From an uncultured Chloroflexota bacterium (GTDB lineage Bacteria > Chloroflexota > Anaerolineae > Anaerolineales > Villigracilaceae): a stretch of 33,878 bases of DNA. The position numbers and the translations under genes were made by a program. Below are positions 6,779 through 15,290 of this stretch, piece after piece; position 1 is the stretch's first letter; each line of letters opens with the position of its first letter. The stretch covers positions 1 through 33,878 of the forward strand of contig CAADGT010000213.1 in assembly GCA_900696595.1 (NCBI GenBank). Direction: 5' to 3'. The notes under the pieces are model-generated. The model ran no database searches. It had not been told where the DNA came from and saw nothing but the letters and a program-made list of their open reading frames with translations.

Positions 6779-8479
6779 GATTTGGTTGTTTAACCAGAGA
6801 GTTTGATATGGCTCTAGTGTAATCAGCCTTTCATTCACAGGAAACGAAACGGTTTTCCGGCTGACATTATGCAAACACAACATGCGCGTTTGCTCATGGG
6901 GTGAAATGCGCTCCACAGCAAAGACGGCGGGATGCAGGTCGTGGATGATTTGCGTCCCATGCGGGTGGAAGGCGGGCGAAGCGCTTCGGGTTTTAAGCAG
7001 GCGGCTGTATTGATTGAAGACCTTGAAGCGCAGGGACGTTTCATCCGCGAGCTGGCTTTGCAGTTCATCGTATCGCAACTTCTCGCGGTTGATGGCGCGG
7101 TTGCGCCCGGTCTGTTTTACGCCTTCCGTCCAGCCGCGCGAGCCGAACAGGCTGTGGAAGTAAATTCCCGGCGCGCCGACGATGGAAAGCATGATGGCTT
7201 GCGCGGCGATGAAGCGGCTGACTTGTAGATCAAGCGTTTCTACATTGGCTCCCATCGCCGTCCTCGGCGATGGAACCGCCGCCGGGGACGGCGGCTGGAG
7301 CAAGGATGGGTTGGATAGCGCGTCGAAGTAATTGATATTCATCTCGTAGGGGCTTTGCGTCCCGTCCGCGTTATGTTTGTAGGAAATCAAGCCGCCGTGT
7401 TCGAGCGCTTTGTTCACGAGAAAATCAATCTCAGCGTCCGATAAGATTCCCCTTGCAGGATTCAGCCCGATCCCGTCGTGCGAGGCGAGGAAGTTGAAGA
7501 AGGTCGTTTTATCGGAGGGCGGGGTCAGGGTTCGCGCCCATTCCGAAAGTATCCGCGCGTTTCCGGTGTGGAAGGCGTGCAGGGTCAATGGCGGCAGGGC
7601 AAAATTGTAAACGAGTTGCGCTTCGTTATATCCGTCTCCGAAGTAGGAGATGTTATCCTTGTGCGGGACGTTGGTTTCGGTGATAAGTTGCACATGCGGC
7701 GCAGTTTCGTTCAACGCGGCGCGCAGGAATTGGATGACCGCGTGCGTTTGCGGCAGGTGGATGCAGTTTGCGCCGATCTCCTTCCAAAGGTAGGCGATGG
7801 CGTCGAGACGGATGAAGTCCGCGCCGCGCTCGGCATAAAGGAGGAGAACATCAAGGATTTCAAGCAGGACTTCGGGATTCTTGAAGTTGAGATCAACCTG
7901 ATCGGCGCTGAAGGTCGCCCAAACCTTTTTTTCGCCTGACGGGGTTTGAAAGGATGTGAGCAGGGGCAGCGTCCGCGGACGAACGACTTGCGAAAGGTCG
8001 GGATCGCCTTCGACCGTGATAAAGTAATTTTTATAATGCGGGTCGTCCCGTAAAAATTTCTGGAACCAGTCGCTTTGAGTGGAGATGTGGTTAATCACGC
8101 CGTCAAACATCAGGCGCAAATTTCGCATAGACGAAATGTCGTCCCAGTCGCCGAGCGCGGGATCAACTTTGCGGTAGTCCACGACGGAGAAACCGTCGTC
8201 GGAGGTCCACGGGTAGAAAGGAAGGATGTGAATCCCGCCGACGATGCCGATCAGATAGGCGTCGCAAAATTTTTTAAGCGTTTGCAATGGCTTTTCGCCC
8301 GGCGTTTGAACCTGGTCGCCGTATGCGATGAGGATCGAATCGCGTTCGGTGAGAGCGCCCGCGCGCGGTTTGATACGCGGGCGATATTCATTCAAAAGAT
8401 TTTGCGTTCTTTCGAGGAGGCGCGTCGAGATATTTTCCCCGTAAAGAAACGCAAGAAGATTTGACAATATGTCAGTCAT
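6719..8479 (-). CDS. GH13_18 glycoside phosphorylase (glucosylglycerate or sucrose phosphorylase type)
   Basis: This 586-residue alpha-amylase-superfamily enzyme matches subfamily GH13_18, whose members cleave sucrose, glucosylglycerate and related glucosides with phosphate to give glucose 1-phosphate. Visible motifs are HILPFYPWTSDDGFSVVDY, FDGVINHIS, WATFSADQVDLNF, RLDAIAYLWKEIG with the presumed nucleophile Asp226, ITETNVPH with acid/base Glu268, and LASHDGIGL with the stabiliser Asp335. Next to gpgS, glucosylglycerate phosphorylase is the best guess; sucrose phosphorylase is the main alternative. Residues 568-586 (RHCEGGAFPPDPCAARKGR) are encoded by the inverted-repeat element, so the native C-terminus probably ended near residue 567. 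The ATG at 8479 has GAGG only 3 nt upstream. An extended -10 about 45 nt upstream suggests its own promoter in addition to read-through from the glycosidase gene. Confidence 0.85.
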   Translation of the reverse strand: MTDILSNLLAFLYGENISTRLLERTQNLLNEYRPRIKPRAGALTERDSILIAYGDQVQTPGEKPLQTLKKFCDAYLIGIVGGIHILPFYPWTSDDGFSVVDYRKVDPALGDWDDISSMRNLRLMFDGVINHISTQSDWFQKFLRDDPHYKNYFITVEGDPDLSQVVRPRTLPLLTSFQTPSGEKKVWATFSADQVDLNFKNPEVLLEILDVLLLYAERGADFIRLDAIAYLWKEIGANCIHLPQTHAVIQFLRAALNETAPHVQLITETNVPHKDNISYFGDGYNEAQLVYNFALPPLTLHAFHTGNARILSEWARTLTPPSDKTTFFNFLASHDGIGLNPARGILSDAEIDFLVNKALEHGGLISYKHNADGTQSPYEMNINYFDALSNPSLLQPPSPAAVPSPRTAMGANVETLDLQVSRFIAAQAIMLSIVGAPGIYFHSLFGSRGWTEGVKQTGRNRAINREKLRYDELQSQLADETSLRFKVFNQYSRLLKTRSASPAFHPHGTQIIHDLHPAVFAVERISPHEQTRMLCLHNVSRKTVSFPVNERLITLEPYQTLWLNNQIRHCEGGAFPPDPCAARKGR

Positions 8480-8517
8480 CAGCCTCGTGAGAATGTGAGT
8501 TTGCGCGCTGGACGCTG

Positions 8518-8534
8518 AATTTTTATACCATGAA
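8518..8534 (-). promoter_or_regulatory. Extended -10 promoter-like motif before the phosphorylase (copy 2 of a 17-bp repeat)
   Basis: On the minus strand the same TTCATGGTATAAAAATT as at 1849-1865 gives TGG-TATAAA at 8530-8522. Predicted initiation would be near 8515, leaving a leader of about 36 nt before the ATG at 8479. No good -35 is present at 17 bp (AATCCA), as is usual for extended -10 promoters. Confidence 0.5.
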
Positions 8535-8575
8535 TTGAGACATTTGGATTAATTCCCCATGAACGAAAGCCGCCG

Positions 8576-10957
8576 CTACATCTCCACGATGCAAGGCGCT
8601 TCGTCCTTGACGATGACGCTCTCGCCGTTTGCAAATGTGACCGTTGTTTGTTCCTGCCCGCGCGCGATGGACATGCCCTTGTATTTGATCGTCACCGCAA
8701 AGGGGAAGAGATTGCGCCCTTCGAGTTTAACGCGCGTTCCCGAAAGTATCGTCACGCCCAGCGCCTGCATGAACAGACCGACCGGGGCGAAGCCCGTCAA
8801 TGAATTGCGCTCGCCGATGCCCGTTCCTTTTTCGGCGTGATAACGCTGGTAGAACGCGCGGTTCTGTTTCAAATTCTGGATGACGGCGTTCATCAAATGC
8901 GCGGTCAGCCGCGTCGCTTCGGCGCGGAAGCCGTAATTCAGCAAGCCTTCGCCGAGCAAAAGATTCCACGGCATACTGACGCTCAACGAAACATTTTCCG
9001 CTTCCTCATCCGGCACATTCGGCAGGGACGGCAACCCGAACGGGCGGTCGAAACGATCCGCCGTCATGATGTTGCGCCCGATCATCGCATACGCGCGTTG
9101 TTTTTCGAGCGCGCCCGCCCAGAGCGGCAAACCGAGCGTGATGTCTTCGCCGGTCGTATCCACGATCTTGATAGTCACTTTATCGCCCGCTTCCAACCCC
9201 GCCACGCTGCCCCGCCCGACCTTCGAGAACGTCCCCTGTGTCGTCGCCACCAAACCGCCGGCGCGCCATTGAAATTGATGCCCCGCGATGACTTCGCTTT
9301 CGCCTTTGGATTTTGTGAAGTATTCGCTGATCTCCGCCTCGGGTCGCTTCGCGGCTGGACTTTTGGTCTGAATCTCCACCAGCAGCCTTACCGGCGTCTG
9401 AGACTCGAACTTGGGGCGCATCGAGCCGTCGCCCTTGCGTTTGGCGATGATTTTGCCCTCGGTCGCTTGTCCCGTTTCGCGGTCGCGGTAGGAATAGAAA
9501 CTGACGCGCGGATTCCAACTTGCGTCGAGCGACTCTTTAAGTTTTTCCGATTGCGCCAGGATCAGCGAGACTTCCTCTTCCGGCTTGCCCAATTTCTTTG
9601 CCATCTTCAAGAGGATTTGCGCTTCGCGGTATAGCATGGCTTCGAGCGAGGGACTATGCACGAAGGAGACATCCAACCCCTGAGACCAGGGGTTCCAGAT
9701 ATCGAATAGCGGGTTGTCTTCCAAGCCGGTTTGCAGGATGTGATCCCATTCGGGCGAGCCGTCGCGGTTCCGGTCGTGCGCGCCGGAAAACCACGACCAG
9801 AAGAATTTGAATAACTTCGGAAAGACTTCCGCGAGAAATTCATCGTCGCGGGCGGTTTGATAATATTTCCACGCCATGCTGGCAAGGATGGGCATGGAAA
9901 GAAAATGCCCGCGCTGGCCGGCGATGCCGGGCTTGCCGTCCACTTCGCCGTCTTCATTTTGGGTGGAGAGAAAATTGAGCAGGAGGTTTTTCGTCGCCTG
10001 CGGCGCGACATTCAATATGCTTGCAAGATAATACGCATCCAGCGCGAATTGACCGCTCCACGCGGGCGGATAATCCGTGCCGTCGCCTTTGTTGGAATGT
10101 CCGTGATCGGAGTGACGCGCCTGCACAAACGACGGATGCGGCAACAGGTCGCTTTGCATGAACAGGGCGTGGGCGGCTTTCTGGCTGAAGGCGAGCGCGG
10201 CGTCCCATTCCACGTCGCCGGTGCGGATGTCGAGAGTCTGGCTTTCGTCCAGCATTTCGATGCGGGCGAGTTCCGCCTGCCACGGGCGGGCGGCGGTTTT
10301 TCGCGCGAGATCAAAGCCTTCGGGGATCGTGTCGAGCGCGGCTTCGGCGAAGGAAATGGTCCGGGCGGCTCCAGGACCCAACTCCAGGTCCAGGATGAGC
10401 GAGGCGTGGGGTCCGGTTCCATGTTTGGGTCCGCCCGTCATAAAGATCACGGGGGCGATCCCGCTGGTTTGTCCCGCAAGAATATTCACGAGTTGTTGCT
10501 GTGTGGGGATGATGGATTGACCGTTGAGGGGCGCGAGCGCGGCGCACACTTCGAGCTGGATGTTGCGAACGGCTGTCGTTTTGTTGACGAGCGTCACGCG
10601 CCCGGCGACGGCATGGGATTCGGGAACCCAGAAATCCGCTGTGGCGTTTAAATTTTCGAAGGGCAGGAAATCGAGCGTGAGGAAGTTCGGGTAAAAGCGC
10701 CTTAGCGACGGTTTGGCGGCGAAGGTGTTAGGATCTGTGACGATGTCGGCGCCTTCGGTGAAGCGTAAAAAGAGGCGCATCGAGCGCGCCCGTGAGCCGA
10801 AGGTGGTGGCAATTCCCAGCGCCGAGCGTTCCGGGTCGTTGCTGCCGATTTCCACCTCCCAGATGTGGTCGTTGGGGTAGTCCGGTTTGCAGAGACGCGC
10901 ATCCGCCGCAAGGGTGAGGTGAAGCGGGTCTCCGGGGCGGAGTGACCAGTCGCGCAT
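8576..10957 (-). CDS. GH63/MGH1-like glycoside hydrolase
   Basis: This 793-residue protein has an N-terminal beta-rich half (about 1-255) and an (alpha/alpha)-barrel half resembling the GH63 mannosylglycerate/glucosylglycerate hydrolase-like domain. Visible barrel features are an Asp/His-rich loop near residue 276 (ARHSDHGHSNKGDG), PAWSGQFALDAYYLA, GSPEWDHILQTGLED, WNPWSQGLDVSFVHSPSL near 420 and ERNSLTGFAPVGLF near 716. A segment at roughly 500-620 looks like an inserted domain (EIQTKSPAAKRPEAEI to DTTGEDITLGLP). It lacks a signal peptide, so it probably acts in the cytoplasm on a small glycoside; hydrolysis of a glucosyl- or mannosylglycerate solute is inferred from neighbours. I chose the ATG at 10957: a TTGACC-17-TACAAT promoter ends 7 nt before it, predicting a leaderless message, whereas the Met at 10993 would lie within that promoter. 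It is the first gene of the solute train. Confidence 0.75.
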   Translation of the reverse strand: MRDWSLRPGDPLHLTLAADARLCKPDYPNDHIWEVEIGSNDPERSALGIATTFGSRARSMRLFLRFTEGADIVTDPNTFAAKPSLRRFYPNFLTLDFLPFENLNATADFWVPESHAVAGRVTLVNKTTAVRNIQLEVCAALAPLNGQSIIPTQQQLVNILAGQTSGIAPVIFMTGGPKHGTGPHASLILDLELGPGAARTISFAEAALDTIPEGFDLARKTAARPWQAELARIEMLDESQTLDIRTGDVEWDAALAFSQKAAHALFMQSDLLPHPSFVQARHSDHGHSNKGDGTDYPPAWSGQFALDAYYLASILNVAPQATKNLLLNFLSTQNEDGEVDGKPGIAGQRGHFLSMPILASMAWKYYQTARDDEFLAEVFPKLFKFFWSWFSGAHDRNRDGSPEWDHILQTGLEDNPLFDIWNPWSQGLDVSFVHSPSLEAMLYREAQILLKMAKKLGKPEEEVSLILAQSEKLKESLDASWNPRVSFYSYRDRETGQATEGKIIAKRKGDGSMRPKFESQTPVRLLVEIQTKSPAAKRPEAEISEYFTKSKGESEVIAGHQFQWRAGGLVATTQGTFSKVGRGSVAGLEAGDKVTIKIVDTTGEDITLGLPLWAGALEKQRAYAMIGRNIMTADRFDRPFGLPSLPNVPDEEAENVSLSVSMPWNLLLGEGLLNYGFRAEATRLTAHLMNAVIQNLKQNRAFYQRYHAEKGTGIGERNSLTGFAPVGLFMQALGVTILSGTRVKLEGRNLFPFAVTIKYKGMSIARGQEQTTVTFANGESVIVKDEAPCIVEM

Positions 10958-10964
10958 GGCGCTT

Positions 10965-10993
10965 ATTGTACGGGCAGATGGGCGGGCGGTCAA
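10965..10993 (-). promoter_or_regulatory. Promoter of the solute gene train (TTGACC-17-TACAAT)
   Basis: On the minus strand TTGACC (10993-10988) and TACAAT (10970-10965) are separated by exactly 17 bp. The chosen ATG at 10957 begins 7 nt after the -10, where transcription would normally start. Confidence 0.65.
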
Positions 10994-10998
10994 ACAGG

Positions 10999-11468
10999 TA
11001 TAATTTAGTCTTGTAGTCGCGTGGTCTTGAAGTCAAATGGTCACATAGTCAAATGGCCAAAGATCATCGCACCAAGCGACCAATAGACCAAGCGACCATC
11101 AGACTAAGCGACCATCAGACCAAGCGACCATCAGACCAAGCGACCATCAGACCAAGCGACCATCAGACTAAGCGACCATCAGACCAAGCGACCATCAGAC
11201 CAAGCGACCATCAGACCAAGCGACCATCAGACCAAGCGACCCTCAGACTAAGCGACCATCAGACCAAGCGACCATCAGACCAAGCGACCATCAGACCAAG
11301 CGACCCTCAGACTAAGCGACCATCAGACCAAGCGACCAACAAACCAAGCGACCAACAGACCAACCGACCAACAGACCAACCGACCAACAAACCAAGCGAC
11401 CAACAAACCAAGCGACCAACAAACCAACCGACCAACAGACCAACCGACCACCAAACGAGGAGACCAAC
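10999..11468 (+). other. Gene-free leader of maoC, mostly tandem repeat
   Basis: The stretch between the divergent glycosidase and maoC genes holds a TATAAT at 10999-11004 without a clear -35, then the two octamer arrays listed separately. The array can be translated without stops (RPSDQATIRPSDHQTK-type repeats), but only because an 8-bp repeat without stops is open in every frame. Confidence 0.6.
11007..11058. repeat. Degenerate octamer array, opposite orientation
   Basis: Seven cores AGTC/AGTC/GGTC/AGTC/GGTC/AGTC/GGCC occur exactly 8 bp apart from 11007. They are reverse complements of the GACT/GACC cores of the main array, so the two arrays face each other. Confidence 0.7.
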
Positions 11469-11469
11469 A
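11070..11469 (+). repeat. 50-copy octamer tandem array (GACCAAGC/GACCATCA family)
   Basis: Exactly 400 bp of 8-bp units with no phase change. The main alternation is GACCAAGC-GACCATCA; GACTAAGC and GACCCTCA variants recur in a higher-order pattern of 64 bp, and the last third shifts to GACCAACA, AACCAAGC and GACCAACC. The final octamer supplies the A of the maoC ATG. The preceding octamer AACGAGGA, with the next G, forms GAGGAG 6 nt before the ATG, so the ribosome binding site is itself a mutated repeat unit. Confidence 0.95.
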
Positions 11470-11918
11470 TGGCTGGACTTTACTTCGAAGAATTTTCCGT
11501 CGGGCAAACCGTGAAGACTGCTTCGCGCACCGTGAGCGAGGACGCCATCTTCACTTTTGCAGGCCTGACCGGCGATTACAACCAGATCCATACCGACGCC
11601 GAATTTGCGAAGACTTCGCCCTTCGGTCAGCGCGTCGCTCACGGGCTTTTGGGCTTATCCATTGCGACCGGTTTGATCATGCGCACAGGCTTGCTCGAAG
11701 GGACCGTGCTTGCCTTCCGCGAGATCCAGGAGTGGAAGTTCGTCAAGCCGATCTTCATCGGCGACACCGTCCATGCCATCCTCACCGTGACCGAGACCAA
11801 AGCCCTGCCGCGCATCGGCGGCGGCGCCTTGATCGCAAATGTGGAAGTCCGCAACCAGAAAGATGAAGTGTTGCAAAAGGGCGTTTTGAATTTATTGATG
11901 TTGAGCAAGCCGAAATGA
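11469..11918 (+). CDS. MaoC-family (R)-hydratase-like protein
   Basis: This 149-residue single-hotdog protein belongs to the MaoC dehydratase family, related to (R)-specific enoyl-CoA hydratases. The hydratase motif is clear: LTGDYNQIHTDAEFAKTSPFGQRVAHG, with catalytic Asp36 and His41. The end GGALIANVEVRNQKDEVLQKGVLNLLM completes the hotdog sheet. The likely reaction is hydration or dehydration of an acyl-CoA substrate; chain length and pathway are not evident. GAGGAG stands 6 nt before the ATG. Its last four bases overlap the start of the penicillin-binding protein gene (ATGA), so the two are probably cotranscribed and coupled, although no functional link is obvious. Confidence 0.85.
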   Translation: MAGLYFEEFSVGQTVKTASRTVSEDAIFTFAGLTGDYNQIHTDAEFAKTSPFGQRVAHGLLGLSIATGLIMRTGLLEGTVLAFREIQEWKFVKPIFIGDTVHAILTVTETKALPRIGGGALIANVEVRNQKDEVLQKGVLNLLMLSKPK

Positions 11919-14900
11919 ACAAAGACGACAACGACAGGCTGCGAAGGCTGATCCGCTCCGAAGAGGAAACACAAAAAGACCTGGACCCCGCGCCTCAGGA
12001 CTCCGGGACGACGGCTTCGCGGAAGAAGACGGGGAATACCACGCCGATCCTCAACCTGCCCGATCTCGATGAGAACAACATGCCGCTCCCCAGGCGGGTG
12101 GAGGAGACGGACATGGAAGGCACGCGCGTGACGAATGCGGCGTACGATCAGGCAGGCGGAACGAAACCGCCCGGAAAGAGTCAGCCGCAAATTCAGCAAA
12201 GACCGAACTATCGTTTGCCGGAAAATCAAAGCCAGCCGCGCCCACAGCGGAATCAATACCGCCCCGCGCCGTTATCTCCCACCTTTGCAGACCGCATGGC
12301 GCTTTTCTTCGGCTCGTTCGGATCAAAGATGCGCGGCAACAAGGGATGCCTGCTGCGGGGACTGGTCGTTTCGTTCTTCGCGTTTGTGTTGCTTGGCTTG
12401 TGCGGCGGTTCGATCCTCGTCTATCGGTATTACGAGATCGCCAGCGCCCTGCCCGATGTCGGCGATTTGAAGAACCGCACCTCGCAATTCCAGACCACGC
12501 GCATCCTCGACCGTAACGGACAAGTCCTCTTCGAGTTGAACGACCCGAACGCCGGGCGGCGCAATTACATCCCGCTCAGCGAAATCTCCCCGTATCTTGT
12601 CGCGGCGACCATCGCCACCGAAGACAAGGACTTCTACGATAATCCCGGCTTCGACCCCATCGCCATTATGCGCGCCTTGTGGGTCAACTACGTCACCGAG
12701 GGGCAGGGCGGCGGAGCGTCCACGGTCACCCAGCAATTGGCGCGCGCGTTGCTGCTTTCGCCGGAAGAACGCAGTCAGCGCACCGTCGAACGCAAGACGC
12801 GCGAGATCATCCTTGCGGCTGAAATCACGCGACGATATACAAAGGATGAAATCCTCGAACTGTACTTGAACGAAATCTATTACGGCAACCTCGCCTATGG
12901 GATCGAAGCCGCCGCCAACACCTACTTCAACAAATCGGCGCAGGATCTGACGTTGGGCGAAGCCGCCTTCCTTGCCGGGCTTCCGCAATCGCCGGCAGTC
13001 TACGATATCTACACCAACCCCGAAGCGACCTTGACCCGCCAGAAGCAGGTATTGGCGCTGATGTTCGAGTTGAGTCAATTGCAGGGATGCATCGAGGTCA
13101 GCAACAGCCCGGAGCGCGTGTGCGTGGACCCGGTCGCGGCGACAAACGCCTCGCATGAAATGGAAAATTATAATTTCATCGCGCCTGTCTTCGGCGACGC
13201 GAAATACCCGCACTGGGTCAACTTCGTCCGCGCCGAGTTGGAGGAGTTATACGACGCGCAGACCATCTACCGCTCCGGCTTTGTCGTCTACACCACGCTC
13301 GACCCCGTTTTGCAGGATCAGGCGCAGCAACTTGTGACGAACCAGGTCGCCGGGATGGCGGCGAACAACACGAAGAACGGCGCGCTTGTCGCCATTCAAC
13401 CTTCGACGGGGCAAATCCTCGCCATGGTCGGCTCGCCCGATTTTAACAACGCCGCCATCTCCGGTCAGATCAACATGGCGATCAGCCCCACGCGTCAGCC
13501 CGGGTCTTCGATCAAGCCGATCACCTACGTCGCCGCCTTCGAAAAAGGCTGGACGCCCTCCACCTGGATCTGGGACGTGCCGACTCAATTCCCCGACGGG
13601 GCAAACCCGCCGTATGAGCCGCGCAACTACGACGGCAAATTTCACGGCGGCATGACAGTGCGCGCCGCGCTCTCGAATTCCTTCAATATACCGGCGGTCA
13701 AGGCGCTGGAGTTCGTCGGAATCTACGACAACCCCGAAACGCCCGAAAAAGACGGCATGATCGCCATGGCGGAGCGGCTCGGCATCACCTCGCTCACACG
13801 CGGCGATTACGGTTTATCGCTCACCCTCGGCGGCGGCGACGTCAGCCTGATGGACATGACCAGCGCCTACGCCGTCTTCGCCAACGGTGGAGTAAAGATT
13901 CCGCCGGTCGCCATCCTCAAGATCACCTCCTTCAATGGCGAAATCATTTATGAATACCAGGCGCCCGCAGTCGAGCAGGTCATTCGCGCCGAACACGCCT
14001 ATCTCATCTCGTCCATCCTCTCGGATAACCAGGCGCGTTCGCTTATGTTCGGTCCCAACTCGGCGTTGAACCTTTCCTTTCAAGTCGCGGCAAAGACGGG
14101 AACCACCAACGATATCCGCGATAACTGGACACTTGGGTACACGCCCGATCTCGTGACCGGGGTATGGGTCGGGAACGCCGATTACACTCCAATGGTCAGT
14201 TCGACCGGTTTGAGCGGCGCAGCGCCTATTTGGTCGCAGTTCATGGAATTTGCCGTGCCGTACCTGACAAACGGATCGCCGACCCCATTCAGCCGACCCC
14301 CCGGCATCATGGATAAAGTCGTCTGCCGGCTCGGCGGCGCGGAACCGTCCAATCTTTGCAAGTCGCAATACACAGAAGTCTTCGCGTCGGATCAACCCCC
14401 ATTGCCCGAAGCGCAAGACCTCCTCCGCCGCATCAAATTGGATTTATGGACGGGCTATCAGGCGTCGGACGCCTGCTCCGGACCGACGGCGCAGAAGGAA
14501 GTGATCAACGTCAAAGACCCCTGGGCGCGAAAGTGGCTCGAGAGCGGCGACGGAAGGGGATGGCTCGAAGATAACGGATTGCCCGAAGACCTCTATTACG
14601 CGCCCGAGCGCGAATGTCAGGAAGGCGACCCCCAGCCGCAGATCGAATTGAACTTCAACGACGGGCAGACGATCTCCAACCCCATCCTGGAAGTGAACGG
14701 AACCGCCAGCGCCGAAAAAGGATTCAAATCCTGGAGATTGGAATTCGGCTCCGGCGAAGACCCCGGCTCGTGGACGCAACTTGCCGAAAGCGATAAGCCG
14801 ATCGAGGATGGAACCCTGACGGTCTGGAATCTGACCGGACTCCCGAACGGAATCGTAACCCTGCGCCTGACCCTCATCGGCGAAAACGCGGAAGTGGACA

Positions 14901-15076
14901 AACGGATCAGACTCAACCTGAGCCTGCCGATTCCCACCGTGCCTTCGTCCACGCCGACGGCGACGCCCTCGCCAACGGAAACGCCAACGCAAATCATCAT
15001 CATCCCGCCGACGGATACGCCCACGCTAACTCCTTTCCCAACCGATACGCCGACGGAGACCCCGACGCCCACGTAA
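11915..15076 (+). CDS. Class A penicillin-binding protein (PBP1A-type, GT51 + transpeptidase)
   Basis: This 1053-residue bifunctional cell-wall enzyme has a Pro/Gln-rich cytoplasmic N-terminus of about 140 residues, one membrane anchor near 147-169 (LVVSFFAFVLLGLCGGSILVY), a GT51 glycosyltransferase domain with TEDKDFYDNPG (catalytic Glu236) and GGASTVTQQLARALLL, and a transpeptidase domain with S531-S-I-K534, S589-F-N591 and K727-T-G729. The glycosyltransferase polymerises lipid II and the transpeptidase cross-links stem peptides outside the membrane. After about residue 810 come a Cys-containing segment, an Ig-like beta domain (NPILEVNGTASAEKGFKSW) and a final Ser/Thr/Pro tail (TPTATPSPTETPTQ). 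The extra C-terminal domain and tail are longer than in typical PBP1A and may contact the envelope. It overlaps maoC by 4 bp. No other cell-wall gene is adjacent. Confidence 0.93.
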   Translation: MNKDDNDRLRRLIRSEEETQKDLDPAPQDSGTTASRKKTGNTTPILNLPDLDENNMPLPRRVEETDMEGTRVTNAAYDQAGGTKPPGKSQPQIQQRPNYRLPENQSQPRPQRNQYRPAPLSPTFADRMALFFGSFGSKMRGNKGCLLRGLVVSFFAFVLLGLCGGSILVYRYYEIASALPDVGDLKNRTSQFQTTRILDRNGQVLFELNDPNAGRRNYIPLSEISPYLVAATIATEDKDFYDNPGFDPIAIMRALWVNYVTEGQGGGASTVTQQLARALLLSPEERSQRTVERKTREIILAAEITRRYTKDEILELYLNEIYYGNLAYGIEAAANTYFNKSAQDLTLGEAAFLAGLPQSPAVYDIYTNPEATLTRQKQVLALMFELSQLQGCIEVSNSPERVCVDPVAATNASHEMENYNFIAPVFGDAKYPHWVNFVRAELEELYDAQTIYRSGFVVYTTLDPVLQDQAQQLVTNQVAGMAANNTKNGALVAIQPSTGQILAMVGSPDFNNAAISGQINMAISPTRQPGSSIKPITYVAAFEKGWTPSTWIWDVPTQFPDGANPPYEPRNYDGKFHGGMTVRAALSNSFNIPAVKALEFVGIYDNPETPEKDGMIAMAERLGITSLTRGDYGLSLTLGGGDVSLMDMTSAYAVFANGGVKIPPVAILKITSFNGEIIYEYQAPAVEQVIRAEHAYLISSILSDNQARSLMFGPNSALNLSFQVAAKTGTTNDIRDNWTLGYTPDLVTGVWVGNADYTPMVSSTGLSGAAPIWSQFMEFAVPYLTNGSPTPFSRPPGIMDKVVCRLGGAEPSNLCKSQYTEVFASDQPPLPEAQDLLRRIKLDLWTGYQASDACSGPTAQKEVINVKDPWARKWLESGDGRGWLEDNGLPEDLYYAPERECQEGDPQPQIELNFNDGQTISNPILEVNGTASAEKGFKSWRLEFGSGEDPGSWTQLAESDKPIEDGTLTVWNLTGLPNGIVTLRLTLIGENAEVDKRIRLNLSLPIPTVPSSTPTATPSPTETPTQIIIIPPTDTPTLTPFPTDTPTETPTPT

Positions 15077-15078
15077 AT

Positions 15079-15112
15079 TGCGTAGGGCGCGTAAGAGAAC
15101 GCGCCCTACGCA
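15079..15112. terminator. Perfect 14-bp hairpin after the PBP gene
   Basis: TGCGTAGGGCGCGT (15079-15092) and ACGCGCCCTACGCA (15099-15112) pair perfectly around a 6-nt loop, 2 bp past the PBP stop. There is no T-tract, so it may be a factor-dependent terminator or a REP-like palindrome. A second, weaker stem (TTGGAC/GTCCAA, 15132-15153) follows. Confidence 0.6.
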
Positions 15113-15193
15113 TTACCGGCGGAGAAAAGGCTTGGACGGAGGACCCAGTCCAAAGCCCGGGGTGAGGCGGGGAATCCTTCATTGATTAATACC

Positions 15194-15222
15194 TTGACTG
15201 ATGCCCCCCAAATCCATATAAT
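15194..15222 (+). promoter_or_regulatory. rpoC promoter (TTGACT-17-TATAAT)
   Basis: TTGACT (15194-15199) and a perfect TATAAT (15217-15222) are separated by exactly 17 bp. Initiation near 15229 would give a leader of about 135 nt before rpoC. Confidence 0.85.
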
Positions 15223-15256
15223 AGCCTCGTTGGATGTATAAAACGAGCAGACACCA

Positions 15257-15290
15257 GCAAGCGCTGGAGGAAAATTCTCAAAGCGCTTGC
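15257..15290 (+). promoter_or_regulatory. Hairpin in the rpoC leader
   Basis: GCAAGCGCT (15257-15265) and AGCGCTTGC (15282-15290) form a perfect 9-bp stem with a 16-nt loop. The loop contains GGAGG, which would be exposed. It starts about 28 nt after the predicted transcription start and could act in leader control of rpoC; no known leader family is recognised. Confidence 0.5.

Noticed and set aside
11070..11469. CRISPR array
   Set aside because: Units are 8 bp and directly abutting, with no spacers and no cas genes.
11053..11514. Repetitive 153-residue reading frame over the octamer array
   Set aside because: An 8-bp unit without stop codons is open in all frames, the frame overlaps the start of maoC, and no ribosome binding site precedes it.
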